Shown: positions 23,754 to 32,230 of the stretch, piece after piece
How positions within the stretch are numbered: position 1 is the stretch's first letter
Layout of the letters: every line of letters begins with the position of its first letter
NCBI GenBank assembly: GCA_022572465.1
Contig: JACZVV010000021.1
Location: 1-33,930, forward strand
Length of the DNA stretch: 33,930 bases
From: Chloroflexota bacterium
GTDB lineage: Bacteria > Chloroflexota > Dehalococcoidia > SHYB01
Reading direction: 5' to 3'
Notes under the pieces: model-generated
Database searches by the model: none
The model's input: the letters and a program-made list of their open reading frames with translations, nothing else
What the model was told of the DNA's origin: nothing
Position numbers and translations under genes: made by a program

Positions 23754-24411
23754 ATGACCGTCGCCCACGGAGCCGCACGAAGAGAGGCCATTGGGCTTGC
23801 CAGGAGCCGAAAGAAGAGTACCAAGTCTAATTCCCAGATCTCTTTGGCACGGGCGCAGGTCTCGCGCCACCTCAGCCGTCGCCTCCCCTACTATCTCACA
23901 CCGGAGGAGGCCCACCAGCTGATCGATGCCGTGGAGCAAGAACGAGACAGGCTGTTTCTGAGGCTACTCTGGGAAAAGGGTACCCGCGTCTCGGCGGCGA
24001 TCGCAATCAAGCTAGGGGATGTCGAGTCGAGCGGTGATACGGATTCTCGGAAAGGGTGATGTCGAACGTGTCGTCTTCGTACACGATAGTTTGGTCAGCA
24101 CCATCTTGTTCTACGCCCAGGAGCAAGTTCTAGAGCGGAACGACTACCTGTTCCCCTTCCGTAAGGGCGGCCACATCACCAAGCAACGGGCCGACCAGAT
24201 CGAAAAAGTCGCGGCCCGCCAGGCCAATCTCCAGCGCAGGGTCCATGCCCATCTCTTCCGTCACGGCTATGCTATCAACTTCTTAAACTGCAGCGGCCGT
24301 CTGGACGCCCTCCAAGAACAGTTAGGGCATCGAGATATCAACACCACTCGAATCTACCTCCGCCTCTCGGACGAGGACCTCCGTCGAGAGGTCTCCAAGA
24401 TCCAGTTCTAA
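23754..24411 (+). pseudogene. Tyrosine recombinase (XerC/D-like integrase), one frameshift
   Basis: The frame from the ATG at 23754 (GGAGG upstream) reads RLPYYLTPEEAHQLIDAV, then RLFLRLLWEKGTRVSAAIAI with the first catalytic Arg, and runs out at 24059. The next frame, overlapping from 24019, continues with RILGKGDVERVV (catalytic Lys), VHAHLFRHGYAINFL (His-x-x-Arg), LGHRDINTTRIYLRL (His and nucleophilic Tyr). So all six catalytic elements exist but are split by a one-base shift near 24020-24045. The joined protein would be about 218 residues, short for an integrase, with only about 60 residues before the catalytic domain. It is either a decayed mobile-element recombinase or an intact one with a sequence error. 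Confidence 0.82.
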
Positions 24412-24718
24412 CACGTGGTCGGCTTGCCCTTCCTGGCCCTTGAGCAAATCCGGCTGCCACAGGGCTTCCGAGCTCCTACCCGGGCACCACGTTGCCGGCA
24501 CTAAGGAGCGCTGACGATGGGCCGGGCACGCCGCCGGGCGACCGTTGACAGCGTCGAGAGCCCAATTTACAATGCGCCGGTCTAACCATTTCGTAGCCGA
24601 TCGAAGGCGCGGGTGGGCAAAAAACCTTTCAGGTCTCCGGCAGCGGCGCAATCAGAAGTTCGCACAATGACAGCTTAACGAAACTGTTGCCCGCGAAGTG
24701 GTTCTGACGGAGGACACC
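24412..24718 (+). other. Intergenic, 307 bases, recombinase remnant to first DUF1326 gene
   Basis: I see no gene here. The only recognisable signal is GGAGGACACC before the ATG at 24719. No clear promoter, repeat or attachment site was found. Confidence 0.4.
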
Positions 24719-25363
24719 ATGGCACAGGTTGACTGGTACATGGAAGGAATAGAGTTCAGCAATTGCAATTGCGACTACGCCTGTCCTTGCCAGTTCGAGT
24801 CACTCCGACCCACGAACGGAAACTGCCGCGGCTTCGCGGCCGTTCAGATCGACAACGGCTACTTTGGAGACGTGCCACTCGATGGCCTCTGCGCAGCCCT
24901 CCTCTACGCGTGGCCCGGACCGATCTACAAGGGCAACGGCGAGATTCAGGCCGTCATCGATGAGCGGGCGGACGCCAAGCAACGAGACGCTCTTGTTACA
25001 GTCCTGTACGGTGGCGAGACCGACCCCGGGGCGACCCACTGGTGGGTCTATCGGATGATGTCGACCACGGTCCATCCCACGATCTTCACACCTATCGAGT
25101 TCGAGGTGAACATCGACCGCAGAACTTCGCGCATTGTAATCCCCGGCGTTCTCGAGTCCACGGGTCGTCCGATCCGAAGCCCGGCGACGGGGGCTGAGCA
25201 TCGCGTCCGCATCGACCTCCCGAATGGGATCGAGTTCGAGACCGCAGAGATCGGCAGTGCCACTACGAAGACGACGGCCTCAATCGCCCTCGACCTCAAG
25301 GACACGTACGGTCAATTCTCTGTTCTCCGCCACTCGGGAAAGGGAGTGGTCCGCTCACGATAA
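24719..25363 (+). CDS. DUF1326-family protein, copy 1
   Basis: A 214-residue protein starting MAQVDWYMEGIEFSNCNCDY. The family motif C-N-C-x-x-x-C-P-C (SNCNCDYACPC, about residues 15-25) is intact, followed by GNCRGFAAVQIDNGYFGDV, YAWPGPIYKGNGE, and IEFEVNIDRRTSRIVIPGVLE (beta-rich region). The ATG at 24719 has GGAGG 5-9 bases upstream; the frame is open to 24698 without a site. DUF1326 proteins have no established function. The cysteine cluster suggests metal or thiol chemistry, and in many genomes they sit next to DUF2182 membrane proteins, which are absent here. Not a recent duplicate of copy 2. Confidence 0.9.
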   Translation: MAQVDWYMEGIEFSNCNCDYACPCQFESLRPTNGNCRGFAAVQIDNGYFGDVPLDGLCAALLYAWPGPIYKGNGEIQAVIDERADAKQRDALVTVLYGGETDPGATHWWVYRMMSTTVHPTIFTPIEFEVNIDRRTSRIVIPGVLESTGRPIRSPATGAEHRVRIDLPNGIEFETAEIGSATTKTTASIALDLKDTYGQFSVLRHSGKGVVRSR

Positions 25364-26020
25364 AAGCCATCCTTTTCGTGATTGGGGGCCTTTGGACTGC
25401 TCCACAAGCTCATAACCCCAGCGCTGGTTGGGGGATTGAGACCCGATGGATATGCATGTGATTACAATCCATATTCATTTGGTTTTCAACTACTGGATGT
25501 AATGTGCGGAAGGAGGCTTCCCGCTCGGCCGGTGGGGCAGGGTGGATCCGGCTCCTTTGCGTGGAAACGTGGGTCGCTTCGAGCCAGGGTGTCACCTCAT
25601 ACTATCAAGCACCGTACCCAACGTGTGCTAACCTGGGAACGGGTTTACGGCGGGCAAACCCACAATTGTACGAATGTTGGGAGGGTTGAGCGGGTGTGAT
25701 TAGCCGAGGAATGCCTTTGCAGTGCAGGCGAGTTGGCCCTTCCAAGACTTCTGGCCAAGCCGCCGATGGCGCGAGCCAACCCACTCCGCGAGCCTTCAGA
25801 TAGCATCCGTCAATTGCCGGAGCTGCCCTTGTGGCAAATTAGCGTGTCAAATGCCAAACGTCGTATCCATGGTTAACGATGCTTGTACAATGCCTTAAGC
25901 CTTGACCAACAGGGAATGGGTGTGCACTCTACAGGCGCCAAAGATCACCGCCAACGGCGCCTGCCGTTGACCTGATATGGGGAGTCGCGAGTCTCAACTA
26001 GGGGAAAGGAGGAGAAACCC
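25364..26020. other. Intergenic, 657 bases, between the two DUF1326 genes
   Basis: Short open frames here have no family-like sequence and poor codon use, so I call no gene. The left half is A+T-richer than the neighbourhood. Near the right end there are two overlapping inverted repeats (25932-25969). The last bases, GGGGAAAGGAGGAG, are the ribosome site of the second DUF1326 gene. A degraded gene between the two DUF1326 genes is possible but nothing recognisable remains. Confidence 0.45.
25932..25969 (+). promoter_or_regulatory. Mutually exclusive hairpins upstream of DUF1326 copy 2
   Basis: CAGGCGCC (25932-25939) pairs with GGCGCCTG (25956-25963), and CAACGGC (25952-25958) pairs with GCCGTTG (25963-25969). 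The two stems share bases, so only one can form. They end 51 bases before the start codon. Such switches occur in leader regions, but they may be chance in GC-rich DNA. Confidence 0.3.
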
Positions 26021-26635
26021 ATGGAAAGCCATCCGTGGCGTATTCACGGCGAGATCATTGACACCTGCAACTGCGAGGTGATCTGTCCCTGCACCCTTGG
26101 GGCACCCCCGACTGAAGGCAAATGTCTTGGGAATGTGCTGTGGTCGATTGACGAAGGGCGATATGGATCAGTTGATCTCACAGGTCTCGCCGTCGTCTTA
26201 GCAGTGTACGCACCCGGTCCGAAGTTTGACGACGGCAACTGGCGGGTCGCAATGTATGGGGATGAGCGGGCGACCTCGGAGGAGCGGGGAGCCCTCGAGA
26301 CGATCTTCCTGGGTCGGGCCGGTGGTTTCTTTGATGAATGGCGTCAGCTCACTGCGGAGGTCGTCGGTGTGAAGTGGCTACCGATCCAGGTCGAACGCGT
26401 AGGTCGGAAGCGGACCGTGCGCATTGCCGAGGTGCTCGACATTGAAGGCGAGGGGATTACGGGTCCCCAAGCCGGATCCTGTACGCAATTGGTGAACCCG
26501 CCGTTTCGGAAAGGGGCCCCCTTTCCGGCCAACATCGGTCGATCAAGCCGCTTTCGGTATGAGGACTTCGATTTGCACTGGGAAGCGCCAGGCAAGGCCT
26601 GCAGCTTTTCAGAGTTCCTTTACGAAGGGCCATAG
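26021..26635 (+). CDS. DUF1326-family protein, copy 2
   Basis: A 204-residue protein starting MESHPWRIHGEIIDTCNCEV. The family motif TCNCEVICPC is intact at residues 15-24, then GKCLGNVLWSIDEGRYGSVD, LAVYAPGPKFDDGNWRVAMY, TSEERGALETIFLGRAGGFF, and a beta-rich C-terminal half ending FSEFLYEGP. AAAGGAGGAG precedes the ATG. Overall identity to copy 1 is low outside the motif, so these are divergent family members, not a fresh duplication. Function is unknown. It lies in the islet between recombinase remnants, which suggests horizontal acquisition. Confidence 0.9.
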   Translation: MESHPWRIHGEIIDTCNCEVICPCTLGAPPTEGKCLGNVLWSIDEGRYGSVDLTGLAVVLAVYAPGPKFDDGNWRVAMYGDERATSEERGALETIFLGRAGGFFDEWRQLTAEVVGVKWLPIQVERVGRKRTVRIAEVLDIEGEGITGPQAGSCTQLVNPPFRKGAPFPANIGRSSRFRYEDFDLHWEAPGKACSFSEFLYEGP

Positions 26636-26791
26636 CTAATCTAACCTGTGCAGCGTTTTAGCTGGCAGTGCTCTCACCGAATCGTGTACTATCGCGGGCC
26701 CCAGGTCGTTACAAGCTCCTGGCGAAGGTGAAAAGTGACGGTCACGGACAACTGTCCATGCTGCTATTACGGCGGTATTGGAACCTCTTAA

Positions 26792-27050
26792 TTTAACAGG
26801 CATTCGAGGGAAGCTGGCCTGCTCAACGATCTCCCGGCACTTTGGTCCCACCCCGGGGTCGACGACCGGCAACGGGAGGGGTTGGTTCGAGAATTGGTCC
26901 TTCGGGTCACGGTCTCAGGCGACAGGCTTATTGGCATCGAGCCCAAAGATATCTACAAGCCGCTCTTTGCCTATGTGGTCAGCCGGAGTGTGAGAAACTG
27001 TACAACGGAACTCCTTCCAGAAAACTTTCACCTGAACCGAATCCGGGTGG
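26792..27050 (+). pseudogene. C-terminal remnant of a large serine recombinase
   Basis: One frame, opened by a stop at 26789-26791, reads EAGLLNDLPALWSHPGVDDR, QREGLVRELVLRVTVSGDRL then IGIEPKDIYKPLFAYV. This matches the end of site-specific serine recombinases, where a helix (LL-DLP-LW, ER--L---LVE-V-VDGDR) is followed by a strand and a short tail. No resolvase domain or zinc ribbon precedes it, so only the last 80 or so residues survive. The following sequence runs into a perfect palindrome. Confidence 0.65.
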
Positions 27051-27078
27051 GGGTCGTCGACGACCCCCACCCGGATTC
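27039..27078. repeat. Perfect 40-bp palindrome
   Basis: The left 20 bases begin GAATCCGGGTGG and the right 20 end CCACCCGGATTC; the centre is GTC|GAC with no spacer. Every one of the 20 pairs matches. Three of the next four positions outward (after one mismatch) also match. It follows the serine-recombinase remnant and precedes another long hairpin. It could form a cruciform or an RNA hairpin. Confidence 0.9.
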
Positions 27079-27103
27079 AGTTGATGCTAGAGTTCTTTGG
27101 GGA

Positions 27104-27152
27104 GGGTTTGGGAACGCCTTTCATGAAAGAAAGGGGTTCCCAAAATACCCCC
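27104..27152. terminator. Long hairpin at the end of the second partner gene
   Basis: TTTGGGAAC (27107-27115) pairs with GTTCCCAAA (27136-27144), and inside it CCTTTC (27117-27122) pairs with GAAAGG (27129-27134), with one mismatch between and a 6-base loop. Flanking GGG and CCC extend it. It sits 32 bases beyond the stop of the minus-strand partner gene and could end transcription there. Confidence 0.55.
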
Positions 27153-27183
27153 GGAGGAGATGGGGGGCATTTCGGAACCGCCT

Positions 27184-28260
27184 CTAGCGGCTGCGGATGG
27201 GTTTGGTCTGAGCGTAGCCGCCCATGTAACCCCATCCGATGAGCAGCGCGCCCCACGTGCTGTAGGCGTCGCCGCAGCAGACGATCTGATAGTTCTCCGG
27301 GCTACGCACCAGGGGAAGCGTCATCGTCTCGTCGGCGGCCTTGAGCCACTGGGGCATCAGCTCCTCGTCCTCGCCCCGCGTGTGCAGCTCGCCTCGAGGC
27401 GGCATGGGTACGCGCACCTTCTCATAGAGGTACTGCTTGATCGCCGGCTTGGTCCAGCCCTGTTCGGCCAGGAGCCTGGCTTTGAGCGGCGTGAACACCA
27501 GTCCCACCTGACCGCCGAAGTTCTGAAGGAAATCGCCCTCGATGCCGCCCACAGCCCCGGCGTAAGCCCGGAGAACGTCCAGGGCGGCCCGGTCCCCGTC
27601 GCGCTCTCGCGTCCAGCCTCCTAGAAACGAATGGTAGGTGCACGCCATCACCGTGACGCCGCTCTCGGCAGGGCTGAGGCCCCGCTCGACGTGCAGAGGC
27701 TCCCACGGGCTATCGGGCGACTCACCGACGCAGAAGGTGTACTTGGCCGGCTGCCCCAGGGTCGACTTGTCGCCGGTGCCGGGATGTCCTCCCCCAAGGT
27801 TCATCATCACCAGCCGAAGCGCCCTCCCCACGGTGGCGTTGGCCCGGTTGCCCTGGCCGAAGCAGTTGAATCCCGAGTTGAACCCCAGATCGGTGACGGC
27901 CGGGCCGCTGACGATGACCAGGGGGGCGCAGGGGTTGGTGGTCGCCTGCACGCCGTTCAGGTTGAACGCCGGCTCGAGCGCCGCCTCGACGGCGGCGAGG
28001 ACCACGGGGAAGTAGTCCGGCCTGCATCCCGCCATGACGGCGTTGATAGCCACAGCTTCCACCGTGGCCAAGCCCATGCGCGGCGGCACCTCGCCCAACT
28101 CATCCGACGGCGGGCGGTCCACGGCCTCCAGCATACGATCGACCCGCGAGCGGACCGGCGGCACCACCGGCAGGCCGTCGGTCCATCCCCGTTCGAAGTA
28201 CGCCTCGATGGCGTCGAGCGCGCCTTCGGTCGAATCGTCGAGGACGATCTGGCCGGCCAT
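27184..28260 (-). CDS. Uncharacterised partner of UGSC selenoprotein, locus 2
   Basis: A 358-residue protein with the start at the ATG at 28260 (MAGQIVLDDSTEGALDAIEA), after GAGGGGGC. It is a clear paralogue of the locus 1 partner: GWTDGLPVVPPV (residues 25-36), AINAVMAGC (Cys79), DYFPVVLAAVEAA, GNRANATVGRA, DSPWEPLHVERGL and TKPAIKQYL lie in the same order. A feature not in locus 1 is YQIVCCGDAYSTWGALL near the C-terminus, with a Cys-Cys pair where locus 1 has IAVAGGD. No signal peptide or membrane segment is seen. It lies 29 bases downstream of the UGSC gene in the same direction, the reverse of the locus 1 order. Function is unknown; joint action with the selenoprotein is inferred. Confidence 0.8.
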   Translation of the reverse strand: MAGQIVLDDSTEGALDAIEAYFERGWTDGLPVVPPVRSRVDRMLEAVDRPPSDELGEVPPRMGLATVEAVAINAVMAGCRPDYFPVVLAAVEAALEPAFNLNGVQATTNPCAPLVIVSGPAVTDLGFNSGFNCFGQGNRANATVGRALRLVMMNLGGGHPGTGDKSTLGQPAKYTFCVGESPDSPWEPLHVERGLSPAESGVTVMACTYHSFLGGWTRERDGDRAALDVLRAYAGAVGGIEGDFLQNFGGQVGLVFTPLKARLLAEQGWTKPAIKQYLYEKVRVPMPPRGELHTRGEDEELMPQWLKAADETMTLPLVRSPENYQIVCCGDAYSTWGALLIGWGYMGGYAQTKPIRSR

Positions 28261-28289
28261 CAAACGCCCCCTCGCAGGGTGAGCGGCAT

Positions 28290-28847
28290 CTAACCCTCCT
28301 CGGCGGACGGCCCCTCGCGGAGCCAGGCCACCACCAGCTCGGTCAACGCCCGCCCTTTGTTCGCCGCCTCACTGGCGCCGCCGATGGGGTGCGGCACGAT
28401 GATGGGCTTGTAGTCCGGCATCCCCAGCGCTCGAGCCTTGGCCAGCGCCGCCTTGGAAAACAGGTCTTCGACGATGACGGCGGCGGGGATCCCGGCCCGC
28501 TCAAACGCGATGGCGTCGTGCATACAGCACGACGTGCACGAGCCTCAAACGCCTACCCCGACGAGCACGAAATCAACCTGGGCGGCGATGTCCCGGAACG
28601 TGCGGTCGGGCAGCGGAGCGGAGAAGCTGGGCTTGACGACGTTGACGACGCTCTGCAGCTCGTAGCGCGCCTCCATTTCGTCGGCGATGCTTTTCAGCAA
28701 GCTATCGCAATGGGGCATCCCGTCGTCGACGACCCCCATCACCTTGCCGCTCAGCTCCACCTGCCTCGGGGCCAGGCCTGAGGCCCGGTCCCGCACCTCG
28801 CCCGTCGGGTCGAGGAACGCCACCGCCGGTTTCGTGTCTACAGCCAT
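28290..28847 (-). CDS. UGSC-family selenoprotein, locus 2 (in-frame UGA read as selenocysteine)
   Basis: The ATG at 28847 (AAGGGGGG upstream) begins MAVDTKPAVAFLDPTGEVRD and runs to VLVGVGV at residue 100. Codon 101 is TGA (28547-28545), then GSCTSCCMHDAIAFERAGIP and on to a stop at 28292-28290: 185 residues in all. The motif is U-G-S-C followed by an extra Cys-Cys pair (S-C-C). Positions shared with locus 1 are PT--, LAPR, L-GKV-G, the UGSC site, DAI--E--GIP and G-P-Y. Both paralogues have the UGA at the same place, so it is not a random stop. The partner gene follows 29 bases later. The function of UGSC proteins is unknown to me; a redox role is inferred from U-x-x-C. Confidence 0.88.
28514..28534 (-). 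promoter_or_regulatory. Candidate bacterial SECIS hairpin, locus 2
   Basis: CGUCGUGC-UGUAU-GCACGACG is a perfect 8-bp stem with a 5-nt loop that has G at its second position, as bacterial SECIS loops usually do. The stem begins 11 nt after the UGA, placing the loop at nt 19. This nearly matches locus 1 (nt 20). Confidence 0.72.
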
Positions 28848-29192
28848 ATGCCCCCCTTCTCCACGCGATGAGCGTCGAACACGGACAGAGCGATGCCCGC
28901 TCGCCGCCGTCACGCCCCGCGCGGGCCCATGTTACCCCGATTGGGGGAACCGGCGCCAGTGCGCCCGAACGGCCGACTGACCAACTTGCTGGAAAACGCG
29001 TGGTTTTGATCGTGGCCCACCCCACCGGTGAATGCATGTTCCGCTCGTGTTCACCGGCAAGCTGAAGGGCTAACGTGCTGAATGGATGACCGCGACCGTT
29101 TGGTCCGGCTCCCGTTGGGCGCGGGCGGCCGCTCGCACGTCGAGCGGCCGTTGGTGAAAGCACGCGGGCATCGCAGGAGGGCGCGAAGCGAC
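28848..29192. other. Intergenic, 345 bases, between divergent UGSC and chemoreceptor genes
   Basis: No gene is seen. Two inverted repeats stand out: CCGGTGAA (29025-29032) with TTCACCGG (29050-29057), and CGGCCGCTCG (29126-29135) with CGAGCGGCCG (29141-29150) around CACGT. The second is a strong hairpin 43 bases before the chemoreceptor start. Promoters for both genes should lie here but none matches consensus well. Confidence 0.45.
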
Positions 29193-31229
29193 ATGAGCCA
29201 GTATTCCACCGACTCGGGAACGGGTTTCAGGCTGACCGTGGGCACGAAGCTGGTCGTGGGGTTCGGCGCGGTGGTGCTGGCCGTCGTCGCCACCGGCGTA
29301 ACATCTGTGCTGCTGATGCAGTCCCTGGTCGGGTCCGCGGACCGGTTGTTCACCCAGGACCTCGCCGCCGAGGAACTCGTCGGCCGGGTGCAGGTCAACA
29401 TGCTCCGGCTGCGCGAGCAAACGTTCCAGTATCTCGCCGCCCCGGAGCAACAGGAACCGCCGTTGCGGCAAGTGCGTACGCTCGAAACGGCCATCGCCGT
29501 CGACCTCCAGTCGCTCCAGGTGCGGGAGTCCACCACGCCCGAGCAACGGGTGTTGCTGATCCGTGCGGAGGTGACCCTGGAGGCCTGGTACGCCGCCAGG
29601 GATTCCGGTCCCTTCGCCTTGGCTGCGGCGGGCCAGCGTTTGAGCGCGATCGACTCGGCGGTCGACGGCGCGTCAGCCGCTGCCTTCGCCTCAGCGGAGA
29701 GTGCCCTGGGCAAGTTCCATCAGAGCGCCAGGGACCAGGCGGCCCAGGGCCACGATTCGGCGGCCCAGACCGTCTCCAAGTCGACGATCATTACCATAGC
29801 GTTGATGGCCCTGGTAGCGGGCATCGGCGGCGCCACGGCGCTCATCATCACGCGGTCCGTCGCCCGGCCCATCCGCATGATAGACAAGGCCGCGGCACGG
29901 CTCCGGAACGATGCTCTTCCATCGCTGGCCCGCGTAATCCGGGCCGTCGCCGCGGGCGACCTGAGCCAACGGCCCGACGTCCAGGTCGAGCGACTCGATG
30001 TGCGGACCAACGACGAGATCGGCGACTTGGCCCGCTCGTTCAACTCAATGGCCGATCAGGTGGAAGCCATGGCCGCCGATACCGACGGCATGGTGACGAA
30101 TCTCCGGCAGCTCGTCGGACAGCTTCGGGGCAGCACGGCCGGCGTCGCCGGCGCCGGCGCCCAGCTTGCTGAGGCGGCCAACCGAGTCGGTGAGGCGACA
30201 GCGGGAATCGCCGCCGCCACCGAGCAGATGGCCCAGGGCGCCGACGAGCAACTCCGCAGCGTGGATCATGCCACCGCCGGCGTTCATCAGCTCTCGGAAG
30301 CCATCGATCAGATCGCCCGGGCCAGCAACGATCAGGCGAGCCACGTCACCACGTCGTCGTCAATGGTCACCGAGGTCTCCAGCGCAATTAACGAAGTGGC
30401 CATCAACGCCCAAGCCGTGAACCAGGCCGCCGATGAGGCCACCGAAGCGGCGCAGCAGGGCGTGAGAGCGGTCGACAAGACCGCCGCTGGCATGTCCCGG
30501 ATCAAGAACGCCGTGGAGCACGTCACGTTGACGATCGCCGGACTCGGCAGGAAATCGGAACGAATCGGAAGCATGGTCTCCGTGATCGACGACATTGCGG
30601 CCCAGACCAATCTTCTGGCGCTGAACGCTGCCATCGAAGCGGCCCACGCCGGAGACCAAGGCCGGGGCTTCGCCGTCGTTGCGGAGGAGGTCCGGAATCT
30701 GGCGCTTCGGGTGACCCACGCGACCCAAGAGATCTCCGACCTGGTCGAGGGCATCCAAACGAGCGTCGCGGATTCGATCCGCGTCACGGAGGACGGCGAT
30801 CGGGAGGTCATCGAGGGCGCCCGGCTGGCCGACGAGTCGGGCCGGGCGTTGCGGTCGATCCTGGAGTCGGTGCGGTCGGTCTCCGAACAGATCGCACGTA
30901 TCTCCGCGGCGGCTCAGCAGATGGCCGCGCACTCGGACGAGATGGTGAGGGCCACCGACGGCGTCAGCGCGGCCATCCAAGAGAACAGCGCCGCGGCTCA
31001 GCAGATGGCCGCCGACAGCACCGAAGTCGTCAAGGCCGTCGAGAGCGTCAGCAGCGTGACCCACCAGAACGGCGCCATCGCGCAGGAAGTCTCCGCCTCG
31101 GTGAACGACATCAGCGGCCAGATAGACCAGGTGATTGCCTCATCCCAGGCGCTGGACGTCATCTCGGAAGAGCTCGAACGGGTTGTCAGCCGGTTCGAGC
31201 TAGGCGGCGGCAGCGCCCGTGCCGAGTAG
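29193..31229 (+). CDS. Methyl-accepting chemotaxis protein (transmembrane chemoreceptor)
   Basis: A 678-residue receptor. Transmembrane helix 1 (about 20-44, [20 protein letters not shown]) and helix 2 (about 197-220, [20 protein letters not shown]) bracket a roughly 150-residue, mainly helical outer sensor. A HAMP domain follows ([36 protein letters not shown]). The long cytoplasmic coiled coil contains the hairpin tip [40 protein letters not shown] near 464-503, the CheA/CheW contact. The ATG at 29193 was chosen at MSQYSTDSG with AGGAGG 12 bases upstream; the frame is open to 29082. No other chemotaxis gene is nearby. Ligand unknown. Confidence 0.93.
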   Translation: MSQYSTDSGTGFRLTVGTKLVVGFGAVVLAVVATGVTSVLLMQSLVGSADRLFTQDLAAEELVGRVQVNMLRLREQTFQYLAAPEQQEPPLRQVRTLETAIAVDLQSLQVRESTTPEQRVLLIRAEVTLEAWYAARDSGPFALAAAGQRLSAIDSAVDGASAAAFASAESALGKFHQSARDQAAQGHDSAAQTVSKSTIITIALMALVAGIGGATALIITRSVARPIRMIDKAAARLRNDALPSLARVIRAVAAGDLSQRPDVQVERLDVRTNDEIGDLARSFNSMADQVEAMAADTDGMVTNLRQLVGQLRGSTAGVAGAGAQLAEAANRVGEATAGIAAATEQMAQGADEQLRSVDHATAGVHQLSEAIDQIARASNDQASHVTTSSSMVTEVSSAINEVAINAQAVNQAADEATEAAQQGVRAVDKTAAGMSRIKNAVEHVTLTIAGLGRKSERIGSMVSVIDDIAAQTNLLALNAAIEAAHAGDQGRGFAVVAEEVRNLALRVTHATQEISDLVEGIQTSVADSIRVTEDGDREVIEGARLADESGRALRSILESVRSVSEQIARISAAAQQMAAHSDEMVRATDGVSAAIQENSAAAQQMAADSTEVVKAVESVSSVTHQNGAIAQEVSASVNDISGQIDQVIASSQALDVISEELERVVSRFELGGGSARAE

Positions 31230-31423
31230 GCCACCACTGTCTGGGTCGACCACCGGTCGCGCGACGCTCTCGACGCGATCGGAGCCCGGCGACTCTTCCC
31301 GTCAATCTTGACATTCCGCGGCCGACAGCGAAATATCAACGGCGGACCTGTCCCCATCGACCCCAGCCCTGGGCTGGGTCGCCGGAGTGAACGCGTCGTG
31401 CCGAACGCCCCCGAGACGTCGCG
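31230..31423 (+). other. Short intergenic with hairpin, before the alpha/beta hydrolase gene
   Basis: CCCAGCCC-T-GGGCTGGG (31362-31378) is a compact inverted repeat. TTGACA at 31308-31313 followed after 17 bases by AAATAT is a possible but weak promoter for the hydrolase gene. Confidence 0.35.
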
Positions 31424-32218
31424 ATGAGAGCAAGCCGCCGCAGGTGGCGCCGCCCAGCCATCGAAAGCCCCCTGGGAAGCGGCGCCTCGACCCTATCGAC
31501 GCAGGACGGCGAGCGGGCGAGTGGCTCCAGCTACGTCTTCATCCACGGGCGAGGCGGGCGTTTCGAGGAGTTTAGCGGGGTCGTCGCCGCCCTCGGCTCC
31601 GTCACACGAGCCTACGCCTACAGCTGGACCGATGCCGCGTTGGTCCCCTGGGGCGACGCGGAGTTCGCCGCGATGTCGGCACACTCGAGCCGGTCTTGCA
31701 TCGGCGCGTCGGTGATACACGCCAGCCGCGGCCTGGCGTCATCCTTGGCGAAGCTGGGAGCAGCGGACCTGGCCCTGGTGGGACACAGCAAGGGTGGCTC
31801 CGTCGTCCTCCAGACTCTCGCCGACATCGCCGCGGGCACGCCGAACCCTGGGGTCACCATCGCGGTCACCCTCGATGCCGCCATCTCCGCGGCGGCCCAA
31901 ATGGGCATCAAGCTGGAGACGGCTTCGAAACGGGTGGCGGACTTCCTCGCCAGGGCGCCCGTTCTGGGTTTCCCGGCGGCGAAGTATTCGGAATGGTTCT
32001 TGGAATACGACCAGCTCGACGTGGAAGGGTTGCGCCGATCGATCGGCACGATTCGGGACGCCGGCGTGCCCGTGATCAACATCCGGGCCCGGAGCCGCTG
32101 GTCGTCCCACGTCCCCGGCGTCGTCAACGTCGCCTATAACCAGGGTGGGCACAGGGCCGTCATGGACTGGCGTTTCATCGTGAAGATGCTGGCCGAGGCT
32201 CGCGGCGGCGCGGGGTGA
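31424..32218 (+). CDS. Alpha/beta hydrolase-fold protein
   Basis: A 264-residue protein. SSYVFIHGRGGRFEEF gives the oxyanion HG motif, GHSKGGS the nucleophile elbow with Ser122, VTLDAAI the strand bearing a possible acid, and GGHRAVMDWRFIVKML a late histidine. The first about 35 residues are Arg/Ser-rich and unlike the fold, so the true start could be further in, but no alternative start has a better ribosome site. Related sequences are annotated as triacylglycerol lipase-like or cutinase-like hydrolases. Substrate not inferable. It is convergent with the zinc-ribbon gene, 12 bases away. Confidence 0.8.
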   Translation: MRASRRRWRRPAIESPLGSGASTLSTQDGERASGSSYVFIHGRGGRFEEFSGVVAALGSVTRAYAYSWTDAALVPWGDAEFAAMSAHSSRSCIGASVIHASRGLASSLAKLGAADLALVGHSKGGSVVLQTLADIAAGTPNPGVTIAVTLDAAISAAAQMGIKLETASKRVADFLARAPVLGFPAAKYSEWFLEYDQLDVEGLRRSIGTIRDAGVPVINIRARSRWSSHVPGVVNVAYNQGGHRAVMDWRFIVKMLAEARGGAG

Positions 32219-32230
32219 GCGCACGTCCCC

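Noticed and set aside
24019-24411. A separate 130-residue integrase gene starting at 24019.
   Set aside because: The ATG has no ribosome site and the missing first catalytic Arg lies in the overlapping upstream frame, so it is the second half of one frameshifted gene.
25382-25699. A 105-codon open frame between the DUF1326 genes.
   Set aside because: No recognisable motif, no ribosome site and codon use unlike the neighbours.
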